From Craspedostauros australis (lineage: Eukaryota; Bacillariophyta; Bacillariophyceae; Mastogloiales; Achnanthaceae): a DNA stretch of 64,000 nucleotides. Positions 52,692 through 62,935 of the stretch are shown here, piece after piece. A model generated the notes under the pieces. It saw only the letters and a program-made list of their open reading frames with translations. It did not search any database and was not told the DNA's origin. The position numbers and the translations under genes are program-made. The stretch lies in assembly GCA_026770025.1 (NCBI GenBank), contig JAMXDE010000020.1, positions 248,001 to 312,000 of the forward strand. Reading direction: 5' to 3'. Every line of letters starts with the position of its first letter. Position 1 is the first letter of the stretch.

Positions 52692-53689
52692 TTAGAAGCA
52701 GTTGGCCGTGATCTTGTAGCAGATCTTGGAGTTATCCTCTGGAAGGTTGATGACCAGATCTCCGGTGAATGTTCCGCCCTGTCCGTTGGGGGTGCAGAGG
52801 ACCTCGAACACGGTTGGCTCTCCGCCTCTTCGGTCCATGCGCCCGGTCTGTGGCGACACGGAGAGGGTTGGATGAGAGTCAGCGCTGAAGGCTGCGAAGT
52901 AGTCCTCGAAGGTCATGCAAACTGGCTTGCATTCGATGGTCAGGATCTCGCCTGAAGATAAATCATATGGGCGATGAATGAGTGTGCAGTGGGTGCGCAA
53001 ACGTGAACGTGGACGTGAACCGGAATGCAAATAAGATCATTGTTGAATAGTAAAATAGATATGAAAGGGGAGAGAGAAGAGAAGAGAAGTGCAGAAAGTG
53101 TTAGAGCACCAATAGAGCGTGGAGTAGAGTAGAGCAGTTCTTCAGGTGGCGGTAATGCGACGAGTCACATCACATGACATCACATCACGTTATGGTGTGT
53201 CAATTGCCCCAATGCTTGCCCCACAATCTTCACAAACACAAACGCATGCTCGACACAGCGCGACGCACCTGATGCCTGCGAGGCGACGTTCATCTGGAAC
53301 TCGCCGTCTGGGACGGAGGATGGGACGAACTCCATGCCGGCTGGGATTTCAGAATTCTCCTCAATTCCACCCATCATGATGGCGTCGGCACCGAGGTTCT
53401 CCATGCCTGGAAGCTGTGGACCACCGCGGTCGCCATCGAGCATGGCCTGGCTGCCCATCATGCCAGATGAGAAGGCGATCTCGGATTCTGGATCGTAGTT
53501 CTCTGGCAGGTAGTCGCCGGTGTCGGTGGATCCCATCTTTTCGGAATCCGGCTTCCAGCTGTTGCCGGACAGGTCGAAGTTGGAGTTCCGCAGGGCGCGG
53601 ACGGCATCGCGGGTGAATGCGGCGCGTGGCGCGAACGCGGAGGCCGAGGAGGCGAGGCAAAGGGTGATGGCGGCAGTGGAGAGCTTCAT
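52692..53689 (-). CDS. Plastid-targeted protein of unknown function with beta-rich C-terminal domain
   Basis: Two exons (53689-53269 and 52951-52692, phase 1, donor GTGCGT, acceptor TTCAG) give 226 residues. The signal peptide MKLSTAAITLCLASSASAFAP is a textbook bipartite plastid presequence with the ASAF site. The middle is acidic and Met/Gly-rich (GMENLGADAIMMGGIEEN, IPAGMEFVPSSVPDGEF). The C-terminal domain, after the splice joint, reads as alternating strands with four cysteines (IECKPVCMTFEDYFAAF, GRMDRRGGEPTVFEVLC, TFTGDLVINLPEDNSK, ICYKITANCF). The pattern of a disulfide-capable beta sandwich resembles MSP/Ig-like folds. I recall similar unnamed proteins in algae with complex red plastids but cannot assign a function. 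Confidence 0.78.
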
Positions 53690-55124
53690 GGTGGCAGTAC
53701 GTTGAGTAGAGTAATAGGATTCGTGCGGTAATGAGGGGGTTGAATGAATTGTTGTGGTTGTGCGTGGTCCCATCTCCCTCCTTTGCCTGTTGCTCTCATC
53801 TTGATTCGGTTGTCACCAGTGTCGCCATTGTCGCCATGTCCATCGTATTGTTCTTCTTCACGTTGTTCTTCACTCTCTTGGTGTCATTTTCATGTTCTTC
53901 TTGGATCGAGATGCGTTGGTCGAACGGGTCGTCCGGATACGTTGATTTGCGAATAGTACATATGTAGTTCTTTATTAGTCACGAAAAATAGTTATTCATG
54001 GGACTCGAACATCATTCGTTGTTTGCGTGAGAACGCAACACGACTTGGGCGAACGCAACAAGCGTATCTACCGGTACAAGGACAATCTAGTTTGGATGAT
54101 GTCGAAGAGGGCGGTGATGGGCGATGCCGCTATCTTGATGCTCCGGGATCCTCTCCTTCTCTGGAGATGTCGGATGATGTCTGGCATCGTGTCTGGTATC
54201 TGAAGTTTGAATGCGTGGGAGGAATGGAAATGCGGCTATTACATGGCGTTGACTTGATTGGACATTTTCTTTGTTGCGCTGTCCAATCTTGATCATACAC
54301 ACTCTGTTCCATGCTCTCGTACTGGTGAAGTGTTGGTACCAGCGAGTCTCATTCTATCGATGGTTTTAGCTCTGCTGATGCTCACGGCTGGTGTTGTCCC
54401 ACTAACTTCGTGCCCTGTGCATCTGCATCATGCAGTCCGCCACAAGAGAGGAGGAGCGGCAAGCAAGAAGCTCGTTTCCGCCATTCCCAAATGACATCCG
54501 GAAACCTTTCCATTCACAGATAGCCGATGCGCACCATTCAGTTTCTCGTAACTGGTCAAAGTGCGTGCAAGCGCAGAGAACAAACCTCTTCCGAGAGACG
54601 CAACGTCGCGAAAGGCGGTCATCTCAATCAAGAGTGAGGCTGTGTGGCCTGGCAACATTTAAGGTGACGACGCAAATGTGACTTGGATACGATACGGTTT
54701 TGTTATCAGCCGCTGGTATCGATGGAGTTGTTCCGTGTGGTCCAACAAACAAGATTGAAAACATCCAGAAACAAGAACGTCGCAGCGCCAAAAGGAATCG
54801 GGGTTGACGCGCGCAAGCAGGAAAGCAACACGCGCTTTGTCCTCCGCACACGACACGACGCAACACTTGCGCACACAAACCAACATCAATTCCTTGTTGA
54901 CGAGGCATCAACAAAACAAAATCAAGCTGAGGGAAAGCGCAAAGCACGCAGAGCACACTCTTGCCTCCGGTGGTGTGCAACACCAACACCAACACAACTC
55001 AGCCAAGGTCCACAACACGCCACACAAATACCGTACCAATATCATACTCGTACAAGTTCAGAACAACAGACCAACAGAACGAGAGAAACGACGAGAGAAA
55101 CATTGCGGACATTGAGACAGCAAG
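53690..55124. other. Divergent promoter region between the beta-rich plastid protein and the LRR protein
   Basis: 1.43 kb. The right-hand 350 bases are rich in CAACAC and ACAAA words typical of leaders here. No frame with conserved content on either strand. Confidence 0.55.
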
Positions 55125-57948
55125 ATGCTCTCCAACGACAAGTTCAATTGGGAGACGCCCAACGTCATCGATCCCGGCGAGAAGCCACCGCTGCGCCCAT
55201 CGCGTCTGCACGGAGCCGGCGGATCCGACGATGACCATTTCAGCGGGAGCTACAGCTCCGACACCGAAAGCCGCGGCAGCAGGGAAAGCTTCCACAAGCC
55301 CTCCGCGCGTTCGTTTCTGTCCGGCAATCGCGAGAAGATCTCGCTGGACATGGGCGGCGACGGCAGCGACGATCGCCAGGGCCGCTTCGACTGGGAGCGC
55401 CAGGGGTCTTCCATGTCGCTGAATGACGTGGAAGACGCCGAGAACGGCGACGACGACGACCTGCAGCCACCAGATAACGATGACGAAGATGCGGAGTACG
55501 GAATGCCCGTCTCGCGCAACAACTCGCAGTTCCAGCAGCAATCCAGCTTCTACAGAGACTCCGGCGCAGACAGCCAGGGGCATGATCAGCTGCCCAGCGT
55601 CGAGCAAGCAAGGCTCTTCGCGGCCACCATCCTGCAGGAATCAGAACACCGCAACTCCAGGCGCCATGTCTTCGGCAAGAAGATGAGCGGCATGTTCCAA
55701 AAGCAGAATGCGGAGACGGCGCCCTTGTCCGGCTTCCCATCCGCCAATCTCCGCACCGTCAACTTCGCGGATGAGCAGGATGACGAGTCCCTGCAGCGCC
55801 GCAGGAGGTGCTTCCGCAGGATCGTTTGGGGCATTGCCATCCTGTTGGCCGCGCTTCTCGTCTTCCTTGGCACAGGTCTGCTCTTTGACCTCATCGGCCA
55901 AAACAACAAGGACGCGGGCGTTTCTGCAGACACAAGCATAGACACCACCAACAACGATAACAACGGCAACGATGCACCCTCAATTCCCGACACGGACGCT
56001 AGCGCAGACTCGGGTGACGATGAAACCACAGCTGCAGCCAGAACGCAACAATTGCTTGACTTCTTGACCGCGCGAGATGTTTCAGATCCCGCATCCCTGA
56101 CGGACAACGCGTCGCCGCAGTTTCTGGCCATCCAGTGGCTCGCCGATGCGGACGTCGACGACATCGCCATTCCAGCAGGCGCCGACGACAGCTCTGCGGC
56201 GGATCGCGTCCTGCAACGATACATCGTGGCCGTGCTCTACTACGCCCTGGGTGGATCGCAATGGACCAAATCTCTCAACTTCCTGTCGCAAGATCATGAA
56301 TGCAATTGGTTCGAGACGGTGGAAGATGAGAATGGTGTCCCGTACGGATTCGGCGTCACCTGCGACCGTCAGTTGAAGATTGAATCCATCCTGCTGCGTA
56401 AGTTTTGGACTGTTGATGCGAGCGCACTCTCGCCTTGGTACATGTTTGTGTGTTCTTTGAATATTGCCACCATTCGACTCTGCTCTGTGTATCGTGGATT
56501 GCGGAAGTTGGGCTGCTCGTGACACTACCATACAATACATTCACACTCACATTCACACTCGTTGCCGTCCGTCTCCGATATTCGCATTACGATGCTCCAC
56601 TCTCCCCAATCGCATCGGCACTAAACGAACAGCATCGAACAACCTCGACGGCGTCGTGCCTGCCGAGCTGTACCACCTGCCGCTCTTGAAGATTCTCAAT
56701 CTCAAGCACAATTCAGTTTCTGGCAACTTTCCAGAACCACCCTCGGAACCAAGCAACGTCTGGAGCCAATTGGAGTACTTGGACTTGAAGAACAACGACC
56801 TATCTGGCAGCATCCCTGAATCATTGCTGGAGAAAGCGGATCAGCTGCAGGTTCTCGGACTCTCGCACAACCAACTGACAAAGAAGATTCCATCCGCCAT
56901 CTCCAACCTCTCTCAGTTGAAGACATTGGCGTTGGACTTCAACCTGCTCACGGGCGACATCACCACTCTGCAGCTCTCGCAAACCATCGAATATCTGTAC
57001 CTCGATCACAACATTCTGTCCGGAGATATGGGCGTCTTCCTCAACGACGAAAATGATTCCAGCCTCCTCGAATTGGACCTGTCCCACAACATGTTCACCT
57101 CCCAATCCTTCCCAAGGCACTTCTTCGAAGACCATCAGAACCTGAAGATTCTCGATCTCTCCGGCAACTCCAACCTCCGTGGCAATCTGCCCAACGAAGC
57201 GCTCTCCATCGCATCGTCACAGTTGGAGTACTTGTCCATGCGCAACAACCAGTTTGACGGCATCGTGTCCAACGACTTCATCTCCAAGCTGACGGAGCTG
57301 CAGCATCTGGATCTGGAGAACAACAAATTGACGGGCCCCATGAACGCGATGCTCGCCACTGCGTGTCCGAAGCTGAGATACTTGTTCATGGGACAGAACG
57401 AATTCTTGGAAGGGCCGATCCCGTCTGAGTACGAGCAGCTCAAGAATCTGCGAGAGATTAGCATGGACAAGACGAACCGTAACGGATCCCTCCCAGCATG
57501 GATCAACACCAGCTGGACGGAGCTCCGTCTACTGGATCTGGCGAGCAACGGCCTGGACGGAGAGATCCCGGACTTGTCCAACTTGAAGGAGCTGCGTTTC
57601 CTGATGCTGCAGCAAAATAGCCTGTCCAGCACCGCGATTGCACCCACGATCGGCGGCGACAAACTCGCCGTGCTGGCGTTGCACCAGAACGCGAACCTGC
57701 AAGGCAACCTGGATGGTGACTACTGCGGTAACGTGGACGTGATCACAACCGATTGCGCCACCGTGCAATGCACCTGCTGCGACACATGCTGCGATGCCAA
57801 CGGGTGCTTCAGCGACTACAACTTCAACCGTCTGGAGCACGAGGATGGCAACTGGGCGGATAAGTTCGAACGGTCCGATTACAGCTTCGATCCGCAGCTG
57901 CTGTACAAGGACGACCAAGGCAACAACAGCGGCGGCGGCGGAAATTGA
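55125..57948 (+). CDS. Type II membrane leucine-rich repeat receptor-like protein
   Basis: Two exons (55125-56397 and 56633-57948, phase 1, donor GTAAGT, acceptor AACAG) give 862 residues. About 230 cytosolic, acidic and Ser-rich residues precede a single membrane helix (IVWGIAILLAALLVFLGTGLLF, 231-258) flanked by RRRRCFRR, placing the N-terminus inside. The outer part begins with a Ser/Asp/Thr-rich stalk and a cap (YYALGGSQWTKSLNF, HECNWFETVEDENG, VTCDRQ) like plant LRR N-caps. About a dozen LRRs follow from LPSNNLDGVVPAEL, and a cysteine-rich end CTCCDTCCDANGC closes the repeats. There is no kinase domain. This inside-N, central-span, LRR-outside design is common in diatoms; ligands are unknown. 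The intron falls exactly in the first LRR, as the spliced reading ESILLPSNNL shows. Confidence 0.88.
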
Positions 57949-58297
57949 GGATCTTCATTGCTTGATCAGCTCCGCACGAGCGTGTGCTTGGGGTAGCCAT
58001 TGTTGGTATGTACGAATGCTCCAATGAAATCGAATGCGGCGCAACGTAACGCAACGCAATGACATGGACAAAACTTAATGGTACATAAAATCAATACAGT
58101 ATGATAGTAATATGATTAGATGGATGAGTGAACGAGTGTATTGCCGAGTGCATTACGACCTACTGACTGGATAGGGGCATGGAGAGGAAGGAAAGCTCTG
58201 CGTGGTGGCTCAACACAACGCCTTGTCTTTGAACATCAGATTCGATTCTTCTGCCTGGTAACGATGTGCATCATGATGCATGAGATTACTCTATCGT
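57949..58297. other. Spacer between LRR gene and transposon
   Basis: 349 bases: 3' region of the LRR gene and unremarkable flanking DNA up to the element's left end. Confidence 0.6.
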
Positions 58298-58313
58298 TTA
58301 TCCCTTTACGACC
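58298..58313 (+). repeat. Left terminal inverted repeat of the piggyBac element
   Basis: TTATCCCTTTACGACC, the exact reverse complement of 62438-62453. It is followed directly by a palindrome at 58314-58336 with 11-base arms (TATCGCCCAAT / ATTGGGCGATA) around one central base. Confidence 0.9.
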
Positions 58314-58721
58314 TATCGCCCAATAATTGGGCGATAAACAAATCGAAATCAGTTATTCAAACTTTTGACCCCAACGCCTACGAGTGGGAACCTCTTTTCT
58401 TTACATATTATTAATCTTCTCGAGCTCCTCTTTCCAACCATGCTATCACATTTATATGTCTGTTACTGTCTTTAGGTTGATATAGTTGCCTAAAGTACTC
58501 GTGAATCGATTTTGAGCTGCGGGACTGTAGCTCATTCCATTGGCGAGACGCGAATCGCCAAATTGGCGAGGTCGCATTTTCGTTTTTCGAATCCGCTTCC
58601 TTGCCAACACCCACACGTCATGCCTTTGTTGTTACGTATCAGCATGCCTCTTGCTACCAATGTGCTGCTTGCGGGTTGTGGTGTCTGCTTCTCTTACCGT
58701 GCAACGAGCATCGCATCATGT

Positions 58722-59805
58722 GAGCATCACAGCATCGCAACATCACAGGATGGCTGCATCACAACATCGCAACATTGTAACATCACAATATTGTAGCATC
58801 GCAGGTTCACAACATCGCAGCATCACAGCATCACGGCATCACAGCATTGCAAGATCGCAGCATCACAGCATCCCAACATCGCAGCATCACATCATCGCAG
58901 CGTGACAGCATTGCAGTGTCACAGCATCACAGCATCGCGGCATCGCAAGATTACAGCATCACAGCATCCCAACATCGCAGCATCACATCATTGCAGCGTC
59001 ACACCATCACAGCATCGCGGCATCGCAAGATCACAGCATCCCAACATCGCAGCATTGCAACATCGCAGCGTCACATCATTGCGGCATCACAGCATTGCAA
59101 GATTGCAGCATCACAGCATCGCAGCGTCACAGCGTCACAGCATTGCGGCATCGCAAGATCGCAGCGTCACACCATCACAGCATTGCGGCATTGCAAGATC
59201 ACAGCATCCCAACATCGCAGCATTGCAACATCGCAGCGTCACAGCATTGCGGCATCACAGCATTGCAAGATCGCAGCATTACAGCATCGCAGCATTGCAG
59301 CGTCACAGCATCACAGCATTGCAGCATCGCAAGATCACAGCATCCCAACATTGCAGCATCGCAACATCGCAGCGTCACAGCATTACGGCATCACAGCATT
59401 GCAAGACTGCAGCATCACAGCATCGCAGCATCACAGTATTGTGGCATCGCAAGATCGCAGCGTCACACCATCACAGCATTGCGGCATTGCAAGATCGCAG
59501 CATTGCAACATCGCAGCGTCACAGCATTGCGGCATCACAGCATTGCAAGATCGCAGCATCACAGCATCACAGCATTGCGGCATTGCAAGATCGCAGCATC
59601 ACAGCATCACAGCATTGCGGCATTGCAAGATCGCAGCATCACAGCATCACAGCATCCCAACATTGCGACATCGCAGCATCAAATCATCACAGTATTGCAG
59701 CATTGCAACATCACATCATCACAACATGGCAGCATCACAGCATCGCAACATTGCAGCATCCCAACATTGCGACATCACATCATTGCAGCATCACGACATC
59801 ACCCA
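58722..59805 (+). repeat. Nine-base minisatellite (CATCGCAGC family)
   Basis: About 1.08 kb made of roughly 120 variants of a nine-base unit related to CATCRCAGC / CATTGCAAG, with higher-order blocks such as GCATTGCAAGATCGCAGCATCACA recurring. The plus strand lacks stops in all three frames over nearly its whole length, so each frame encodes a three-residue-period chain (HRS/IAA/SQH types). It ends about 15 bases before the transposase ATG. All copies lie inside the piggyBac element. Confidence 0.95.
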
Positions 59806-59821
59806 ATTCAAAAGCTTCGTC

Positions 59822-62287
59822 ATGGTTGATCCCCCCAAAAAGCCTTCACGAAAGCCTGCGCCCCGCACAGGCCCATCGCCCACCTCACCCTCACACATGC
59901 ACCATGCATACGATGGATCACCTTACAGCAGCTCACGGCCACACATCATATTCCTCAATGGAATGCCTTCCTCTGCCATCTTCTTTGCAGATAACAACAA
60001 CACATCCAATTCTGAGCAAAGTCCAACCTACAGAGACTTCCTTGGAAACAACAAATCCTGCAACCGCAGCAATGTTTGGGGCAATCCAAATCTGCCTGCA
60101 TCAGGTACCACTGCCTCCTCATTGGACAATGACACAAATCATCAGTCTGGTCAGGAGAATGCCACAAATGGCAGCACTGTCAGCCCCATCCCCTCACCAA
60201 CACGCAAATCCTACACTGACAGCAGCAGCATGCAAGAGTTCTCCAGAGACACCACCACCACACAAGGTAGTTGCCATGGTTGTGCATTCTTCACTGGTGA
60301 TGACAGCAACCAGAGAATCATTCCGCAGCTGGACTTCCCTCCATTCCCAACACCAATGGATGGGCAATCCCAGCACAACACTGTCTTCTCCAACAAATCC
60401 ACCAAGTCACCCTGCAAATCCCGCCATACAGCATCCCCAGGCAACAACATTGCCACTCCTCCAGTACCTCCGCTTCATCCAATGGTTCCTCCTCCATACT
60501 CTCCCCTACCAATTGGAAATCACAAGCCAAGATTTGCTGGCGTCCAGAATGTGAAGACAACAGTGGACAGCCTTCTGGAGATCATATTTCCATCTACATT
60601 GATGGAAAGAATCCAACAGCATTCCAACAACCATCTCCGGAAGAGCGGCAGCATGGCTCCTGCCATCACAATTTTGGAGCTTTACATATTCCTGGCAATG
60701 TATTACTACATGGGAGTATGGACTGCACCATCCAAGAGGGACTATTGGCGTGCCACCCGTGTGTCTGTCCCATCAAACACGCTCATGACTCACCTGAGCA
60801 GGGATCGATACAACATCATCTTCTGCCACATCCACTTCACTGCAGAGCTACCTGACTTTGAAAACGGATCAACAGCATCTTCCGCCACACCCATCCAGGT
60901 CAATGTGGATGAAGATGACATGCGAGCATGTGCAGGCAGTACCACCATGGCATCAGGAAGTGAATTGTCATCCATCAGCACAGCTTCATTGAACATCCAC
61001 ACTACAGAGTTGAACGATTCTGAAGCCTTGGATATGAAGCCGTCAGCACGAAAGAAGGCCAAAACGGACAGTGACAGTGTTCAGTTGACCCGATCATGGT
61101 ATCGGAAGGTGCAACCACTCCTCGACCACACAAATCGAGTGTCGAAACGCATCTGTACAAGACCAGGAGCTGCATGTGCTATTGACAAAATGATGGTGCG
61201 GTTCAAAGGTCGATCAGCCCAGACACATCGGATGAAGCAGAAGCCAATCAAAGAAGGCTTCAAATTCTTTGCATTGTGTTGTTCAAGCACTGGGTTCATG
61301 TACCATATCCTACCTGCAGGTCGACTTGACAAGACCACACGAATCAACAACACTGTGGAGGAGTTGATGAATGAACTTGACCAAAGCCATCATCATGTTG
61401 TCACCATGGACAACTTCTTCACGACCAAGACAGTTCTGCAGCGGTCGAGACAGATGGGCATTGGCATCTTGGGCACAGCACGCAATCGGAACGGATTCTC
61501 TCCAAAGGCAGTGAAGGAGGTGGAGGATGACAGGTTCAACAGTTTGTACATCTGGACCGAACCGAATGAGCATGTGGTGACTCGGTGGGTGGACAACAAC
61601 GTCGTCCTGATGGTGAGCACGGTTCACTATGGAAATGAGATGGTTGTTCGTGATCGTCACAAGCCAAGAGAGACACGGATCAACAAGAAGCATCTCAAGA
61701 CGGTGTGGGGGGATGATTGGAATGCAAGAATCCGCATTCCCAAAATGATCGATGACTACAATCACTGGATGGGTGGGGTTGACCGATGTGACCAGCTCAT
61801 ATCATATCATCGTCCAAACATGCGGTGCAGGAGGATATGGATGCCACTCATGTTCCATTTCCTGGATATCCTCAGAGTGAACGCATGGATCAGTCATTGT
61901 CATCTGGCAGACAAAGAGGAGAGGTTGTCCCAAAAAGAATTCATGCTGGAGATGGTGGAAGCCCTTGTGAGGAAGTCGTCCACATCGAGTTCAAGGGGCA
62001 CAAGATCGTCTTCCCAGGTACCTAGACTCATAGTGACAAGGCACAGAATGAGCACAAACACCCCCACCCTCCCAGAAGCAAGATTGATGGGAGAAGACAG
62101 AGAACACGAGCAAGTTATTGTGAAAGGAGATTGGGCAAAAACGTGCAGATACTGTGCATTTCTGGCTGCAAATGCAAGACTTTCTGGCAAGGAGGGAACC
62201 AAACCTAAACGGGTTACCAGGATGTGTAGCTTCTGCCGAGTCTATTTCTGTAGGGATCATTGGGGTATATACCATGGAAAGAAGTGA
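59822..62287 (+). CDS. piggyBac-family transposase
   Basis: 821 residues from the ATG following the minisatellite; the frame is open leftward through the repeat, but the conserved part lies far downstream. The first ~230 residues are Ser/Thr/Pro-rich and disordered. The DDE_Tnp_1_7 core includes LELYIFLAMYYYMGVWTAPS, YWRATR, and the three catalytic aspartates in CAIDKMMVRFKGRS (Asp455), VTMDNFF (Asp530) and HWMGGVDRCDQLI (Asp654, with Asp657). The core is interrupted by a low-complexity insert between HIHFTAELPDF and SWYRKVQPL. The C-terminus is a cysteine-rich zinc domain, CRYCAFL...CSFCRVYFCRDHW, typical of the family and used for end binding. All key residues are present and no stop interrupts the frame, so activity is possible. 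Confidence 0.92.
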   Translation: MVDPPKKPSRKPAPRTGPSPTSPSHMHHAYDGSPYSSSRPHIIFLNGMPSSAIFFADNNNTSNSEQSPTYRDFLGNNKSCNRSNVWGNPNLPASGTTASSLDNDTNHQSGQENATNGSTVSPIPSPTRKSYTDSSSMQEFSRDTTTTQGSCHGCAFFTGDDSNQRIIPQLDFPPFPTPMDGQSQHNTVFSNKSTKSPCKSRHTASPGNNIATPPVPPLHPMVPPPYSPLPIGNHKPRFAGVQNVKTTVDSLLEIIFPSTLMERIQQHSNNHLRKSGSMAPAITILELYIFLAMYYYMGVWTAPSKRDYWRATRVSVPSNTLMTHLSRDRYNIIFCHIHFTAELPDFENGSTASSATPIQVNVDEDDMRACAGSTTMASGSELSSISTASLNIHTTELNDSEALDMKPSARKKAKTDSDSVQLTRSWYRKVQPLLDHTNRVSKRICTRPGAACAIDKMMVRFKGRSAQTHRMKQKPIKEGFKFFALCCSSTGFMYHILPAGRLDKTTRINNTVEELMNELDQSHHHVVTMDNFFTTKTVLQRSRQMGIGILGTARNRNGFSPKAVKEVEDDRFNSLYIWTEPNEHVVTRWVDNNVVLMVSTVHYGNEMVVRDRHKPRETRINKKHLKTVWGDDWNARIRIPKMIDDYNHWMGGVDRCDQLISYHRPNMRCRRIWMPLMFHFLDILRVNAWISHCHLADKEERLSQKEFMLEMVEALVRKSSTSSSRGTRSSSQVPRLIVTRHRMSTNTPTLPEARLMGEDREHEQVIVKGDWAKTCRYCAFLAANARLSGKEGTKPKRVTRMCSFCRVYFCRDHWGIYHGKK

Positions 62288-62437
62288 AACAGACACAAAC
62301 AAAAAATCAGTAGTTTCTCACGATAACACTAGTTGTGAGGGGTACAGACTTAGTTTTCACGTAGGCCCTGGTAGGGAAAATTCGTTCAAAAAACAACTAG
62401 TGTCATTATATCGCCCATAATATGGGCGTTAAGCTCC

Positions 62438-62453
62438 GGTCGTAAAGGGATAA
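62438..62453 (-). repeat. Right terminal inverted repeat of the piggyBac element
   Basis: GGTCGTAAAGGGATAA, perfectly complementary to the left end. A palindrome with seven-base arms (CGCCCAT / ATGGGCG, 62412-62428) lies just inside, separated from the terminal repeat by nine bases (TTAAGCTCC). Confidence 0.9.
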
Positions 62454-62935
62454 TACACTCCGCTACTTGTACCGTAGACCATCCTGAAAGTCTCTGATTG
62501 AATGCAGGTGCTGCGATGCCTGATCGATTTGCGACGAGCGCAGACTACCCACACTCTGTCTCTCTCCCTTTCTGCGAGTAGTCGTAGGTTCGCTCGGTCA
62601 ACGGGACCACGACTGGACTTGTTTGGTCACGATTGAGTCACGAGTGCGTATCTTGTTTCGCGAAAAGGAGACGAGCATGAGACGGTGACAGCCAAAGCAT
62701 CGGAACATCGCCATCGCCCTCCCCTTCGGATTCTGTTTGACATGGACGTTTCCCTTGTTGTTGGCAACATCCATCAGAATTGCAATTGCAATTGCGGCCA
62801 TCATCGGATCCATCTCTCGTACACGAAATCGCTTCCACGATCTACGTATTTCCACGCTGCTCATCACACTTCGACTCAGCTCAACACAACTCAGCGCAAC
62901 ACAATTCGACTCAGTTCTACCAGCCAACAACAATC
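62454..62935. other. Promoter and leader of the thioredoxin gene
   Basis: 482 bases between the element's right end and the thioredoxin ATG, ending in a run of CTCAGCGCAACACAA-type leader sequence. No other feature. The insertion therefore sits under 500 bases from this gene's start. Confidence 0.6.

Larger units (their letters stand above)
58298..62453 (+). mobile_element. piggyBac-type DNA transposon with internal minisatellite
   Basis: A 4.16 kb element bounded by 16-base inverted repeats identical at both ends (TTATCCCTTTACGACC and its complement). Just inside each end is a palindrome built on CGCCCA...TGGGCG. Going inward from the left come ~400 bases of unique DNA, a ~1.1 kb nine-base minisatellite, the transposase gene, and ~150 bases to the right end. 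The transposase frame and catalytic aspartates are intact and the ends match perfectly, so insertion looks recent and the element may be autonomous. The expected TTAA target duplication is not seen: the four bases outside CCC/GGG are TTAT on the left and ATAA on the right. Confidence 0.85.

Noticed and set aside
53995-54030. tRNA-like B-box (GGGACTCGAAC) on the minus strand
   Set aside because: The box is imperfect and no cloverleaf arms or A box are found at the right distance.
58722-59805. CRISPR-like array appearance
   Set aside because: Units are nine bases with no unique spacers and the surroundings are a eukaryotic transposon.
58847-59821. Treating the minisatellite as an N-terminal extension of the transposase
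   Set aside because: The frame is open only because the nine-base repeat has no stops in any register; family transposases start near the later ATG.
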